Source: Deinococcus sp. KSM4-11
GTDB taxonomy: Bacteria > Deinococcota > Deinococci > Deinococcales > Deinococcaceae
Direction of reading: 5' to 3'
Assembly (NCBI RefSeq): GCF_004801415.1
Contig: NZ_SSNX01000003.1
Span: 1 to 64,000, forward strand
Length of the DNA stretch: 64,000 nucleotides
Of this stretch, positions 52,779-63,883 are shown piece by piece. The translations under genes were made by a program, and so were the position numbers. The notes below the pieces were generated by a model, which worked only from the letters and a program-made list of their open reading frames with translations, did no database searches and was not told the DNA's origin. The stretch's first letter is position 1. Each line of letters opens with the position of its first letter.

Positions 52779-54512
52779 TTACTGCTCGTTCCACGAGCGC
52801 TGGACGGGAAGGGCAGTATTGGCCGAGAAGGTCGTCGTGGTTGGGAAGAACGGGGGAATGGCCGAACCGTTCACAAAGCGTGGGTCGAAGTGGAAAGCGT
52901 CCCCGAAGCCGTTGACCATGGTGATCGCGCCGTTGCTGGCGATGTTGGCCAGACCTCGCGGAGGATCCGTGTCCTCGGCCAAACTGCCGAGGGTGTGAAT
53001 GGCGCCGCGGGCCGGATTGATGTTGTAACTGTCTGCGGACAGCCCCTTGCCACTTGCACCGGCCACGACCGCGCCGTGCAGGTACACATCGTTGGGGGCC
53101 AGCGTGCCGATGCGGACGTTCCCGGTGCCAGCGAGGATGGCCAGGACGTTCTTCGCACTGGCGTTGGTCGATGGGTTGTCCTGGTACGTCACGTCCCCCT
53201 GTACGACGATGTCGGTGGCCGCCGCAATATTCAGCTTGGTGGTGGAGGCAACCGCGGGGGGAATCTGGCTGGGCACGGCGTTGTTGGTGGGCAGCGTGGT
53301 GGGCAGCGACCCAGTACGGGCAGGGCCGCTGAGACTGGTGATGGTGCCTTCCACGTACAACTGGCCGTTGAGTGGCGTGGTCAAGGTGGTGGCGGCCCCC
53401 CCGTTTTTCGTGACGGTCGTCACGCCAGTGATCGCGTTGGTGGTGAGGACGGTGGTCGTGGTGCCCTGCACGATTGTGTACACCTGGTTGTTGCTCGGGC
53501 TGGCGACGGAGAGCGTGACGGCAGCATTGCCCTCGATGTAGATCCCGCCGTTCGCAGGGGTGTACACGCCGGTGGGTACGGAACTGCATGAGGACAGGCC
53601 GAGTGCCGTGCACCGCTCTGATGTGCTGGGTGACGTGGTGTTGGTGGCATTCAAGCCAAGCGCGGCGCGGGCCTGGGAGAAGGCATTGCCTGGGAGCGGC
53701 ACGGTCGGCCTGCTGTAGGCCAGACCGGCGCCGCCCCAATTGGGCGTGGTGCAGTTGTTCGACTGGGTGGTCACACTCTGCCAGGTACCCGTGTTGCAGT
53801 TGTACATCTGCACGCTGCTCGCCGCCGTCGTGGCCCCCATAGAGAAGATCGGCGTGCCCGCGAACGACCAGTTCTTGTTGATGTGCACCGGGCCGTCGTA
53901 GTTCATGCCGGTACCGAAGAAGTTGCCCTGCAGGGATCCACCATCGTTAGCCATAACCAGAAACTGGTTGAGTGGCGTCTTGCCCAGGGTCATGGCCACA
54001 TACCCCTGTGCATTCACGTTGCGGAGGTAGTTGCCCTGCTGACCGGTGCTGGCCACGACGTAGTCCACCAGGTAGCGCTGGTTGTTGGCATTAAAACTCG
54101 CCTGATCGGCCCGGAAGTTCGAGAAGGTGACCCTGCTGGAGAAGGTCACACCCCCGACGGTGCCGCTGTTGGTACTGCTAGGAAGGCTGTTCATGCTACT
54201 CAGGACTGAGGAGTACTGGGCGGTGGGGATTACTGGGGTGGTGGACGGATTGCTGCCCGCCGCCGCGAACGACCCAGCGTACGTCGCGATGATGGAGTTG
54301 ATGCCGGGAACCAGGGTCTGGCTCAGGGTGTACCCGGCCTGAGCCTGACCCGCCTCTGCGGCGGCCCGGGCGCGCACCAGGCCGGCCTCGCCCCCCGCCT
54401 GCTGAACGCCAGTGACGCTCCCGGTCATGATGATGGTGGTCATGATGATCAGCACGACCATGAAGGCCAGGGCAGTCACCAGAATGTATCCGTGGGTGCG
54501 CTCGTGTTTCAT
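52779..54512 (-). CDS. ComZ-like large minor pilin (577 aa)
   Basis: Candidate pilus-tip DNA receptor of natural transformation. The N-terminus (YILVTALAFMVVLIIMTTII) is a PilX/type IV pilin-like helix without the classic Gly-Phe-Thr cleavage site. The remaining 540 residues are beta-rich, Thr/Ser/Asn-rich, with solenoid-like strands near 440-510 (VLAILAGTGNVRIGTLAP, NDVYLHGAVVAGASG). Thermus thermophilus ComZ is a similar size, has a pilin stem with a large beta insertion and is the last gene after a pilW-type gene, the same order as here. ATG 54512 lies 8 nt after the previous stop. Confidence 0.65.
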   Translation of the reverse strand: MKHERTHGYILVTALAFMVVLIIMTTIIMTGSVTGVQQAGGEAGLVRARAAAEAGQAQAGYTLSQTLVPGINSIIATYAGSFAAAGSNPSTTPVIPTAQYSSVLSSMNSLPSSTNSGTVGGVTFSSRVTFSNFRADQASFNANNQRYLVDYVVASTGQQGNYLRNVNAQGYVAMTLGKTPLNQFLVMANDGGSLQGNFFGTGMNYDGPVHINKNWSFAGTPIFSMGATTAASSVQMYNCNTGTWQSVTTQSNNCTTPNWGGAGLAYSRPTVPLPGNAFSQARAALGLNATNTTSPSTSERCTALGLSSCSSVPTGVYTPANGGIYIEGNAAVTLSVASPSNNQVYTIVQGTTTTVLTTNAITGVTTVTKNGGAATTLTTPLNGQLYVEGTITSLSGPARTGSLPTTLPTNNAVPSQIPPAVASTTKLNIAAATDIVVQGDVTYQDNPSTNASAKNVLAILAGTGNVRIGTLAPNDVYLHGAVVAGASGKGLSADSYNINPARGAIHTLGSLAEDTDPPRGLANIASNGAITMVNGFGDAFHFDPRFVNGSAIPPFFPTTTTFSANTALPVQRSWNEQ

Positions 54513-54519
54513 GGTGGCC

Positions 54520-55395
54520 TCAGTTGCCCGGCGCGGTGTACTGCACGTCACGCATGTACACGGTGGTCGAGAGGGTCAGGGAGGAGTTCTTGCTGCCTGC
54601 GCTGCGTGAGCCGGTCAGGGTCAGGCGGATCGCCTTGGGCTGAACGGGCGTGCTGCTGAACGTGTAGCCATCAGCGGAATACTCGACGGTCAGACCCGTG
54701 ATGTCGTAGGCGACGGTCTGCACGGGGCCACCGACTTGCTGGCGGGTCAACGCGCTCAACCCGTTCACGGTCTGCACGGCGTACCGCATGACAGTCACCT
54801 CGCCCAGAACCGCTGCCGGCGTATAGGTATACGACAGGCTGCTCGCCGTGTGCTTTAGGGTGGAGGTGGTGGAACCACCCGTGCAGTAGTTACTGGCGTC
54901 CACCTGCACCCAGGAACTGGATGTCTCGGTGGTGAGCATGGCGTAGTCACCGCTGGTATATTGGGCGCTGCAGGCGCTCACTGAGGCGTTCAGCGCCGTG
55001 CTGGTCACATTGCTGAAGGTGGTGGTCGTGGGGTATCCGCCGGGCGGCATCACGGACAGCAGGGTCGCTGACGGGATCTGCACCACGGACAAGGCAGTGC
55101 TGCCAGATGCGTAACTGGCCAGACCGCTGGGCAGGCCGGGCGAGCCGCTCACGATGATCCGCGGGCCCACCGATTGCCGCAGATCCGACGCCATGAGCTC
55201 CAGTGACGAGCGGATGCTGTCATCCACCGAGATCTGCAACTGGTTGCGCGCCTGGACGGTGCCGGTACCGGAGAGCAGATTCATCAGGATCGTAAAGATG
55301 ACTAGGGCCACGACCGCCGCGGTCAGGACCTCAATCATCGTCATGCCTGCCGTGGCAGGAGATGGGGATCGACGGACAGATTCAGCGCAGGACAT
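54520..55395 (-). CDS. PilW-like minor pilin (291 aa)
   Basis: Type IV minor pilin. The prepilin cleavage site is AGMTMIEVLTAAVVALVIF, with Glu+5 at the IEV position; the hydrophobic helix follows and then a Ser/Thr-rich globular domain ending VYMRDVQYTAPGN. The leader is longer than usual (about 16 residues). It overlaps the previous gene by 14 nt and is 8 nt before the ComZ-like gene. Likely part of a tip-priming complex. Confidence 0.85.
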   Translation of the reverse strand: MSCAESVRRSPSPATAGMTMIEVLTAAVVALVIFTILMNLLSGTGTVQARNQLQISVDDSIRSSLELMASDLRQSVGPRIIVSGSPGLPSGLASYASGSTALSVVQIPSATLLSVMPPGGYPTTTTFSNVTSTALNASVSACSAQYTSGDYAMLTTETSSSWVQVDASNYCTGGSTTSTLKHTASSLSYTYTPAAVLGEVTVMRYAVQTVNGLSALTRQQVGGPVQTVAYDITGLTVEYSADGYTFSSTPVQPKAIRLTLTGSRSAGSKNSSLTLSTTVYMRDVQYTAPGN

Positions 55396-55855
55396 ACGTC
55401 GTCGCCCCCAGCGTCAGGTTTTTGGTGGCGTCCGTGACCTGTACGGACACCTGCCACAATTGCCGGTTGGTTCCCTGGTTCAGCAGGGTACCGGTGATCA
55501 CGTTTCGGTAAGTTCCGAAACGTGCGCTCATATTGGTCGCGCTGACGCTGTGCGTGTAGACCCCGTCCGACGCGTAGGTCGAGCCGGCGGCATAGGTGCA
55601 GGTAAAAGCCGAGGAACTCCCCGTGCAAACGCTGCCGATCGGCCCGAAAGGCTCCTGGTTGGCGCGGTAACGGTCGAACCAACTTTCTACCACGGTGTTG
55701 ATGCTGGTGCGCGCCCTGGACTGCCCGTCGGTCTTAATGGTGGCGAGCAGCGTGGAACTCACGGCCGAGAGGACGATCACGGAGACCGTGATGGCCACCA
55801 GCACCTCGATGATGGACATGCCGTCCTGCGCGCCTCTGAACGTCCCGCCTTTCAT
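55382..55855 (-). CDS. PilV-like minor pilin (157 aa)
   Basis: Prepilin with a short leader and cleavage at DGMSIIEVLVAITVSVIVL (Glu+5 present), an N-terminal helix and a Tyr/Ser/Thr-rich globular domain with a possible disulfide (Cys at about 77 and 85). It overlaps the upstream pilin gene by 4 nt (ATGA) and the next by 14 nt. Part of the four-gene pilin operon. Confidence 0.85.
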   Translation of the reverse strand: MKGGTFRGAQDGMSIIEVLVAITVSVIVLSAVSSTLLATIKTDGQSRARTSINTVVESWFDRYRANQEPFGPIGSVCTGSSSAFTCTYAAGSTYASDGVYTHSVSATNMSARFGTYRNVITGTLLNQGTNRQLWQVSVQVTDATKNLTLGATTYVLR

Positions 55856-56340
55856 TGACGCCTCACAAGTCCCAGCGCCGTGACGCTGAGGGTTTTCTGC
55901 CCACTGCCTTTCAGCGCCTTGATGTCGTTGCTGCTGGCCACCACACCGGCCGCCGTGGTGATGGTCGCGAACCCAACGGATTTGAAGTCGTAGGTACGGC
56001 CCAGGGTATTGGTCAGGTCGATCACGTCACTGCTGGCCGTGCCCGTGCGGACAGTCGTCCAGGTGGATGACCCGATCGCCTGGTTCTCGACGACATAGGT
56101 TCGGGCGTCCAGTAGGCGGATCCGGCGTTCCTGGCCTGTCGCCATGGCGCGCGTGCGCGAAGCGTTGAGGTCGCCAGCGAGACTGGCGAGGAAGTTGTCG
56201 GCATCCCGTGTGTTCTTCCAGTTCAACATGGTCGGCGCAGCGATGCCCATGATGATGCCCAGCACGGCCAGCGTGATCAGCATCTCCACGAGCGTGAAGC
56301 CGGCTGTGGCGGAGTGAGGGTGTGGTGGGTGGTGGGTCAC
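55852..56340 (-). CDS. FimT/GspH-type pilin (162 aa)
   Basis: First gene of the pilin operon. Prepilin site AGFTLVEMLITLAVLGIIMG with Glu+5, then a GspH/FimT-like domain (NFLASLAGDLNASRTRAMATG). FimT-class pilins bind DNA in some competence systems. GTG 56340 (ribosome site GGAG 5 nt upstream) is preferred to ATG 56373, because it gives a normal leader length. The promoter carries the GTAAG-N6-GAAAG box. Confidence 0.85.
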   Translation of the reverse strand: MTHHPPHPHSATAGFTLVEMLITLAVLGIIMGIAAPTMLNWKNTRDADNFLASLAGDLNASRTRAMATGQERRIRLLDARTYVVENQAIGSSTWTTVRTGTASSDVIDLTNTLGRTYDFKSVGFATITTAAGVVASSNDIKALKGSGQKTLSVTALGLVRRQ

Positions 56341-56397
56341 AGGGTCTCCGGAGAAAGGGAAGGGGGCGGGCACGCAGGTGCGCGTGGTCTTAATCCG

Positions 56398-56429
56398 AGG
56401 GTAGGGGGATGGACTTTCTGGAGCCTTAC
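56398..56429 (-). promoter_or_regulatory. Promoter with GTAAG-N6-GAAAG box before the pilin operon
   Basis: Minus strand: GTAAG-GCTCCA-GAAAG (56414-56429), then 10 nt, then -10 TACCCT (56398-56403). The predicted leader is about 50 nt. Same layout as the two DUF11 promoters. Confidence 0.55.
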
Positions 56430-56433
56430 ATGA

Positions 56434-56481
56434 AGCTTCCTGGCGGCCCTTCCATCAGGCCGCCAGGAAGCTGTTTTTTTT
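56434..56481 (+). terminator. Strong orphan terminator on the plus strand
   Basis: A perfect 15-bp stem (arms 56434-56448 and 56458-56472, beginning AGCTTCCTGGCGGCC), a 9-nt loop, then G and eight T on the plus strand. No plus-strand gene lies upstream; it abuts the pilin promoter. It could end an antisense or small RNA running against the pilin operon, or insulate that operon from outside transcription. Confidence 0.85.
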
Positions 56482-56483
56482 AT

Positions 56484-56594
56484 CGTTCAGGACAGCAGAC
56501 TTGCGGTTTCTCGCCGCGATTTCATCCGACCCTCCCCCCAGGGAGGCGGGGCCCATTCGGGGGGTGAGCTCGACCCTGAGGCTCGTCCTGAACG
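56484..56594. repeat. 10-bp inverted repeat flanking about 90 bp
   Basis: CGTTCAGGAC (56484-56493) and GTCCTGAACG (56585-56594) face each other across a GC-rich segment that contains a CCCTCCCC/GGGGAGGG-like fold. No coding frame stands out. May be a small non-coding element or a relic of a mobile repeat. Confidence 0.4.
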
Positions 56595-56647
56595 GGATTG
56601 AATGGCCGGTCAGGTGCTGTCAACTTCTGACCACCACAAAGATGAAG

Positions 56648-56673
56648 GCCCCGTGGCAGTGGGGCCACGGGGC
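56648..56673 (-). terminator. recA operon terminator
   Basis: GCCCCGTGG - 8-nt loop - CCACGGGGC 22 nt after the recA stop; the minus strand then has a loose T-rich tail (CTTCATCTTTG). Confidence 0.7.
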
Positions 56674-56694
56674 ACTGAGAAAGGAGGGCCGGGA

Positions 56695-58657
<1,963 letters not shown>

Positions 58658-58661
<4 letters not shown>

Positions 58662-59863
58662 GCGTCCCACCCGCCGGGGCGCAGGACGCGGTACGCGAGG
58701 GCCAGCGCGGCCACGGCGGCACGTTCACGGATCTGGGCCGGGTCGCCAGGCCAGTTGAGGCTGATGCTGCGCTGGAGTTCCGGCGTGTGCAGCGCGGCGT
58801 GTGCCTGCCCGGCTCCCTCGCCGCTGGCCTGGACGGCGACCGCCAGGCCGATGTCGGCGCCCAGGTGTTCGCACGCTCCGGCGGCGAGCTCGCGGGCTGC
58901 CTGTTCACTGACCAGTCCGGCGTCGTGGAGCGTGACCGGGGTGAGCCCCAGGGTGATCAGGCGGCGGTGATCCTGCGTGACGGCGGCGTCGAGGAATCCC
59001 GCCTCGTCGGCCAGCAGGGTGCTCAGGGCACCGGCACTGCCGGCCTCGATGACGCCTAGGCTGCGGCCCGCGAGCGCGGCGCTGACGGCTCCGGCGAGGG
59101 TCTGGGTGTCCTCACCCCACGTCCAGTTCCCGAGCTGGGCGCGCACGGTGCCCAGCACGGGGGCCAGCAGTTCGCGGGCCTGTGCGTCGGTGTCGGCGCT
59201 GGCGGCCACGCGCACGTCCACGCCGGTCTTGCGGGCGTAGGTGGCGACGCTGGGGTTCGCGGCCTTCGTCAGGTCGCCCAGCAGTTCCGCGACGTTGCTC
59301 TCGCCGATGCCCTGCGTGTGGATGGTGGTGTGCAGCAGCGCGCGGCTGGGCAGCGGCAGTCGGGGCAGCACCTGATCGCGCCACATGCGCTGCATCTCCC
59401 GCGGGGGGCCGGGCAGGGCGACGATCATCTTGCCGCCGGTCGTGACGAACCAGCCGGGCGCGGTGCCGACCGGGTTGGGCAGCGCCTGGGCCGAGGGAAT
59501 CAGCCACGCCTGCTTGCGGTTGATCTGCGGCATGGTGCGACCGCGCGCCGTGTAGAGCCCTTCAAGCCACGCGAGCAGTTCCGGATCTTCCTGCGGCGTC
59601 TCATTCAACGCGGCGGCGATGGCCTCGCGGGTGAGGTCGTCATCGGTGGGGCCGAGGCCGCCGCCCAGGATGAGCAGGTCGGCGCGGCCCAGCGCAGTGT
59701 GGATGGCGGCGGTCAGGCGCTCCAGGTTGTCGCCGAGCACCGTCTTGCGGTGGAGGGTGACGCCCCGACTCCCGAGTTCGCGCGCCAGGAACGCGGCGTT
59801 GCTGTCGACGATTTCGCCGAACAGCAGCTCCGTGCCCACGCTGATAATTTCTGCTATAAGCAT
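58658..59863 (-). CDS. cinA: CinA-family protein (competence/damage-inducible)
   Basis: 401 aa with an N-terminal MoaB/MogA-like domain (IISVGTELLFGEIVDSNAAFLA, ILGGGLGPTDDDLTREAIAAA), a central region and a C-terminal nicotinamide-nucleotide amidase domain (about 240-400, SLGVIEAGSAGALSTLLAD). In D. radiodurans CinA is co-transcribed with recA and influences damage response. The amidase domain has EAGSAG where many CinA have ESCTGG, so catalytic Ser may be displaced. The leader is short (ribosome site GAGG 5 nt from ATG 59863). First gene of the recA operon. Confidence 0.93.
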
Positions 59864-59877
59864 AACAACCTCGGTGG

Positions 59878-59906
59878 AGTATAGGCGATAACGGAACGGG
59901 CGTCCA
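59878..59906 (-). promoter_or_regulatory. Promoter of the cinA-thpR-recA operon
   Basis: -35 TGGACG (59901-59906), 17 nt, -10 TATACT (59878-59883). Transcription would start about 8 nt before the ATG with GAGG as ribosome site. No palindrome of the radiation/desiccation-response type is visible near it. Confidence 0.7.
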
Positions 59907-59965
59907 GCCCCGAGGACGCCTGTTCCCTGGCCTGAAGTGTACGGCCCCCGCTCTGGACGCCCGCT

Positions 59966-60994
59966 TCAGTCCACACGGCCCGGTCCATCAGGCCGCGCGG
60001 ATGCCCGCTCTGCCCGGTCACGGATGACCTCCAGAATGGTGCGTTGCAGGTCGTGCATGATCACCCGCGTGAAGAAGGCCGTGTAGCCGTTGAAGGGCGT
60101 GCTCACACGCTGCGTGCTGCTGAGGTGCAGCAGGGTGAAGCCGGGCCGCACGGCCTCCAGCGTGTAGGTGCCGCTCAGAACGTCGAAGAAGCGCCCCCCG
60201 ACCCGGATGTGCGGATCGAGGGTTCCGGACTGCTGCGCCTGGATGCGGAACGAGAGGACGCGGTTCACCCGCCAGTCCGTGACGGTCTCCAGAAAGCTCA
60301 GGCCGCCGTCGAAGGTCGCCGTGCGCGCGGCCCCCACGCCCTGCCCGACCAGCACGGCCTCACGCGGGCGGGGCAGGCCGACCCAGTGGAAGAACCCGGC
60401 CCGGATCTCCGAATCCCCGATGCGCGGCACGGAGCGGATCTGCGCCCACACGGCGGCGGGCGGCGCCGCGATCAGCACGTCGTTCGTGACCGTGCGGTAC
60501 ACGTCGGCCACTGGGCGGGTCTGTTCGAGCGGCCCCAGCACGGCGGGCAGTGTGGCCGAGACCAGCAGCGCCACCGACCGGCCGCGCCAGCGCCGCAGCA
60601 CCCACATCAGTCCTGCGCCCAGCAGCGCCATCGGGTACATCACGGGGGCCGCGATCACCGCGCACAGCACGCCCTCAAAGCCCGTGACTAGGGCGACCAC
60701 CAGAAACACGCTGACCGTCAGGGCGCTCACCCCCAGCACGCGGGCAACGGGCGAGACGGCGCGCGGCGACCGGTCACCGAAGGCGTCGGGCGGCGTGGCA
60801 GCGGGGCGCACGGGCGTTCCCTCCAGCGCCAGCCACGCCGACAGCATTCCCAGCGCGAAGGGCACCAGGAACAGGTACGAGGCGACCATGACGCCCACGT
60901 CGCCATTCAGGCGGTGCAGCCACACGTACACGGTCAGCCCGTAGGCCGCGCCCGCCACGGCGCCGCCGACCGCGCCCCTCGCCAGTGGATGCAT
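59966..60994 (-). CDS. SRPBCC-domain membrane protein (342 aa)
   Basis: Four or five hydrophobic helices fill residues 1-165, with a charged loop around residue 62-80. Residues about 170-330 form a START/SRPBCC ligand-binding fold (TNDVLIAAPPAAVWAQIRSV, FFDVLSGTYTLEAVRPGFTLL, ending VIMHDLQRTILEVIRDRAE), as in polyketide cyclase-like proteins. Ligand unknown, presumably hydrophobic. ATG 60994 has -10 TACGCT (61001-61006) 6 nt upstream, and the gene is divergent from the next, with back-to-back promoters 20 nt apart. Confidence 0.78.
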   Translation of the reverse strand: MHPLARGAVGGAVAGAAYGLTVYVWLHRLNGDVGVMVASYLFLVPFALGMLSAWLALEGTPVRPAATPPDAFGDRSPRAVSPVARVLGVSALTVSVFLVVALVTGFEGVLCAVIAAPVMYPMALLGAGLMWVLRRWRGRSVALLVSATLPAVLGPLEQTRPVADVYRTVTNDVLIAAPPAAVWAQIRSVPRIGDSEIRAGFFHWVGLPRPREAVLVGQGVGAARTATFDGGLSFLETVTDWRVNRVLSFRIQAQQSGTLDPHIRVGGRFFDVLSGTYTLEAVRPGFTLLHLSSTQRVSTPFNGYTAFFTRVIMHDLQRTILEVIRDRAERASARPDGPGRVD

Positions 60995-61037
60995 GGCTCC
61001 AGCGTACAGGGCCGGCCTGGCCCGCTACCCTGCACGG

Positions 61038-62117
61038 GTGACCCTCTGGACACCGCCACTCCGCTCGCTCCTGCCGACTGCCTTCGGCCCCGCTCCGGAG
61101 CTGCTGCGCCGCCTGACGCGCGACCTGAGCGCCCAGCAAGCGCAGCACGTGGGGATCCTGACCCCGGCGGGCGTCACGGCCACCTCCGAGGCGTTGCGGG
61201 CAGCGTTGCGCGTCCACCACTTCCATCCGGTCACCGGCCAGCCGCTGGACGCCACGGGCCGTGGTGGGCTGGGTGGCCTGGTCGGCGGCCTGCTGCGCGG
61301 CGTCGCAGGCCCGGCAGCGGGTTCGGACGTGGGAGGCTCTGGCGTGGACGTGCCCTGCCGCGACGAGAACAGCGGCCCCTACCGCCGCGTGTACAGCAAG
61401 CCCGGTTTCGCGTTCCAGTCGAGCCGCGTCTACCTGCCCAGCGACCAGCAGGGCGACCTGCACGAGGAGAAGGGGGCGGGCCACGGCGACACGGCCTTCG
61501 TGTACGTGGGTGGCTGGGGGGCCAGCGGGGGCGCGGTCGATGCTGGCCTGCAGCACGGGCGCTACATGAACGGCAGCCAGGACGACTGGGCCCCGTTCTT
61601 TCTGGTGCAGCAGCCGGGCGGCCCGAGCGCGGTCACGGTCTCGGACGAGCGGCAGGCGGGCGGCGATCCGTGGCGGCTGCGGGCCGGGCAGGACGCCGAA
61701 CTGACCTTCTGGGTCACGCAGGACGCGGACCTCACGGTGCTGAGCCTGAGCGTGACCGGCGAGACCAACCGCGACCGCACCCGCAGCACCCTGACGCTGC
61801 GCGCGCCCATCGATGCCCGCTTCGGCTGGGACGCGGGCGGCGGCGCGAATATCCTCAAGCGCATGACGACCCTCGGGCAGACGGCGGGGCAGCAGCATCT
61901 CCAGACCGGAAGTTTCCTGCAGGGCGTGAACTGGCAGGGCAGCACCCTCGGCCGCAGCGCCGACACGGCCGTCCCCTGGCAGGCCGCGCAGACCGGCGGC
62001 TACTGCACCTTTCCCGATCCGGCCACACCCGTGGGCCAGCAGGCGGACGGCCACCCAAAATGGCACGTCGAGTACCGAGACGCCGGCAACGAGACCGCCA
62101 GCGTGTACCTGCGATGA
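61038..62117 (+). CDS. Unknown protein (359 aa) with Gly-rich middle
   Basis: Family not recognised. No signal peptide. Residues 1-70 are helical; 75-105 are Gly-rich (GRGGLGGLVGGLLRGVAG), possibly membrane-associated. The rest is beta-rich (AFVYVGGWGASGGAVDAGL, VSDERQAGGDPWRLRAG) and contains two cysteines. GTG 61038 has -10 TACCCT (61026-61031) 6 nt upstream; the upstream in-frame extension to 60993 is rejected. Overlaps the next gene by 4 nt (ATGA), so the two are probably one unit. Confidence 0.72.
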   Translation: MTLWTPPLRSLLPTAFGPAPELLRRLTRDLSAQQAQHVGILTPAGVTATSEALRAALRVHHFHPVTGQPLDATGRGGLGGLVGGLLRGVAGPAAGSDVGGSGVDVPCRDENSGPYRRVYSKPGFAFQSSRVYLPSDQQGDLHEEKGAGHGDTAFVYVGGWGASGGAVDAGLQHGRYMNGSQDDWAPFFLVQQPGGPSAVTVSDERQAGGDPWRLRAGQDAELTFWVTQDADLTVLSLSVTGETNRDRTRSTLTLRAPIDARFGWDAGGGANILKRMTTLGQTAGQQHLQTGSFLQGVNWQGSTLGRSADTAVPWQAAQTGGYCTFPDPATPVGQQADGHPKWHVEYRDAGNETASVYLR

Positions 62118-62797
62118 GGTTCACGCGCGGCCTGGTGTGGCTGGCTCTGCTCGGACTGCCGGGCCGGGCGGGCGCGCAGGCGCAGCCGGGCGAGGTGTTC
62201 GTCCATTTCGGCCCGCTGGCTTGGGTGAAGGCGCAGACCGCGCTGCCCCGCGTGCTGGGCGGCCGCCTGCTGGTGCCGGTGACCGAGGGCTGTGACCTGC
62301 TGGGCCTGACCTGTACGGTGCAGGGCGACGGAGTAAACGTGGCCGGGCAGACCGTGGCCGCCCACCGCCTGCCGGGCAACGTGCTCCTCGTGCCGCTGGG
62401 GGCCCTGGCAGCGCTGGCCGGACAGACCGTGAGCTGGAACGCTGCCACCCGCAGAGCCACCGTGTCCGGGGGCATTGGCAGCCGAGGCTGGCGGCTGGCG
62501 TTGGCCCAGTTGCCCGCAATCTCGCTTCCGTCGGCCTACACCGGGCCGCTGACCGCCCGCTGGGGGGCCCCCGAGTCCGGCGTGCCCACCGTCGCCCTGA
62601 CCGTAACCGCGCCGCAGGCCCTGAACGCGCTGACCATGTTCAGCAAGGCGCATGGACAGCTGAGCACAACGGGCAGCTCGGTGCGCGGCTCGGCGGACGT
62701 GAAGAACACCTTTCCCGGCTGCCGGGGCGCCCACGCCTGCACCCTGCCCGTGCCGCGCGATGCCCTGTGGGTGCTGGCCTTCCTCACGGCGAAGTAG
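62114..62797 (+). CDS. Exported protein with copper amine oxidase N-like stalk domain (227 aa)
   Basis: Signal peptide at 1-21 (LVWLALLGLPGRAGAQ). Residues about 25-118 look like a tandem stalk domain (copper amine oxidase N-terminal type): LGGRLLVPVTEGCDLLGL and LLVPLGALAALAGQTVSWN. A C-terminal beta-rich domain has one Cys pair (about 205/210). Coupled to the upstream 359-aa gene by ATGA. Periplasmic or wall-associated; function unknown. Confidence 0.75.
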   Translation: MRFTRGLVWLALLGLPGRAGAQAQPGEVFVHFGPLAWVKAQTALPRVLGGRLLVPVTEGCDLLGLTCTVQGDGVNVAGQTVAAHRLPGNVLLVPLGALAALAGQTVSWNAATRRATVSGGIGSRGWRLALAQLPAISLPSAYTGPLTARWGAPESGVPTVALTVTAPQALNALTMFSKAHGQLSTTGSSVRGSADVKNTFPGCRGAHACTLPVPRDALWVLAFLTAK

Positions 62798-63106
62798 CGC
62801 CACCACAGCACGAGCTGGGCGTCAGACGCAGGGCCAGAGCACCGCGGGGGGAGCCGTGGACCGGGCTGTCTATGCCGCCACGTCCTCCGATCTGTCCGTT
62901 AGCCGGGCAGACGCAAACATGAAACACACCTGAAGGCACCTTTATCTTCCGGACTGTCTTCCGGCAGTGGGCACTGGGCTGGGGGGCCGCTACGCTTCGA
63001 TCAGGCACAACAAGCCAGACCGCGCCCAGGACGCGCCGCCCCCGCCGGGCGGCCGGTGATCCCGCCCACGCCCTTCCCCAGGGAAGGAGACCCCGGAGGC
63101 TCCACC
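62798..63106 (+). other. Intergenic region before the phospholipase gene
   Basis: No gene seen. Contains a candidate -10 TACGCT (62991-62996) with a weak -35, and GC-rich inverted repeats near 63035-63060. The leader to ATG 63107 would be about 105 nt, with GGAGG ribosome site. Confidence 0.5.
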
Positions 63107-63823
63107 ATGAAGGCACCCCGACTCGGCCTGCTGCTCCTCGGCACCATCGCCCTCGCGTCCTGCGGCCAGCAGCTCAGTGCGCCCACCGCCGCCACTCCGG
63201 CGCAGTCCAGTCCAGTCGCCGCCACGCCCGGCACGGGCAGCGTCGCCGCGCAGATCGCCGCGTACGCCACCCGCCCGGAACTCCAGGACGCCGACAGCCA
63301 GGCCATCCTGAAAGACCACGCGAGCGATCCCCTGATGCTGTCCGCCTTGCAGGAAGCGTACGGTCAGGCCGCCGCTCCACTGGACGCCGCCGCGCTGGCT
63401 GCCCAGACCAGCGGGCAGATGCCCCTGAGCGCGCAGGCCACCGGCAAGGCCGGCTACGCCCAGTCGGTCGCGTGGGGATCGGTCAGCAACTACCGCTATC
63501 AGAAGGCCCATCCCAGGTACTCGGGCCTGAACTGGGGCTCGGATGGCTGCAGCGCGCCCAGCGGCCTGGGCCTGGGCTACCGCGACACCTTCCGCCCCGC
63601 GTGCGACGTGCACGACTTCGGCTACGGGAACCTGCCGAAACTGACTGGGAAACTGTACTGGCCGTACAACAAGGCCCGCACCGATTCCGCGTTCCTGAGC
63701 AACATGCGGGCCATCTGCGGCGCCAAATCCATCTTCACGCGCCCCGCCTGTTACGTCGCCGCGCAGGCGTACTACAAGGCCGTCGACATTGGCGGCTGGC
63801 CCGCCTGGATCCGCAACGGCTGA
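63107..63823 (+). CDS. Prokaryotic phospholipase A2-like lipoprotein (238 aa)
   Basis: Lipoprotein signal with lipobox LASC (Cys20), then a Thr/Pro/Ala-rich linker to about residue 120. The catalytic domain has CSAPSGLGLGYRDTFRPACDVHDFGYGN: the CDxHD core of secreted phospholipase A2 with its catalytic His and calcium-loop disulfide. Expected to cleave phospholipids outside the cell or in the envelope. ATG 63107 follows a GGAGG site. Long linker is more typical of Deinococcus proteins than of the plain family. Confidence 0.85.
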   Translation: MKAPRLGLLLLGTIALASCGQQLSAPTAATPAQSSPVAATPGTGSVAAQIAAYATRPELQDADSQAILKDHASDPLMLSALQEAYGQAAAPLDAAALAAQTSGQMPLSAQATGKAGYAQSVAWGSVSNYRYQKAHPRYSGLNWGSDGCSAPSGLGLGYRDTFRPACDVHDFGYGNLPKLTGKLYWPYNKARTDSAFLSNMRAICGAKSIFTRPACYVAAQAYYKAVDIGGWPAWIRNG

Positions 63824-63883
63824 TTCCCGGCGCTCCCCCTTCCTCCCGCACCCCCCGCTGTGCACGTCATCCCTGGAGGCCCC

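Noticed and set aside
59864..59965. Radiation/desiccation-response palindrome before the recA operon
   Set aside because: I looked for a TTATGTCA/TGACATAA-type palindrome and saw none; only an ordinary -35/-10 pair is supported.
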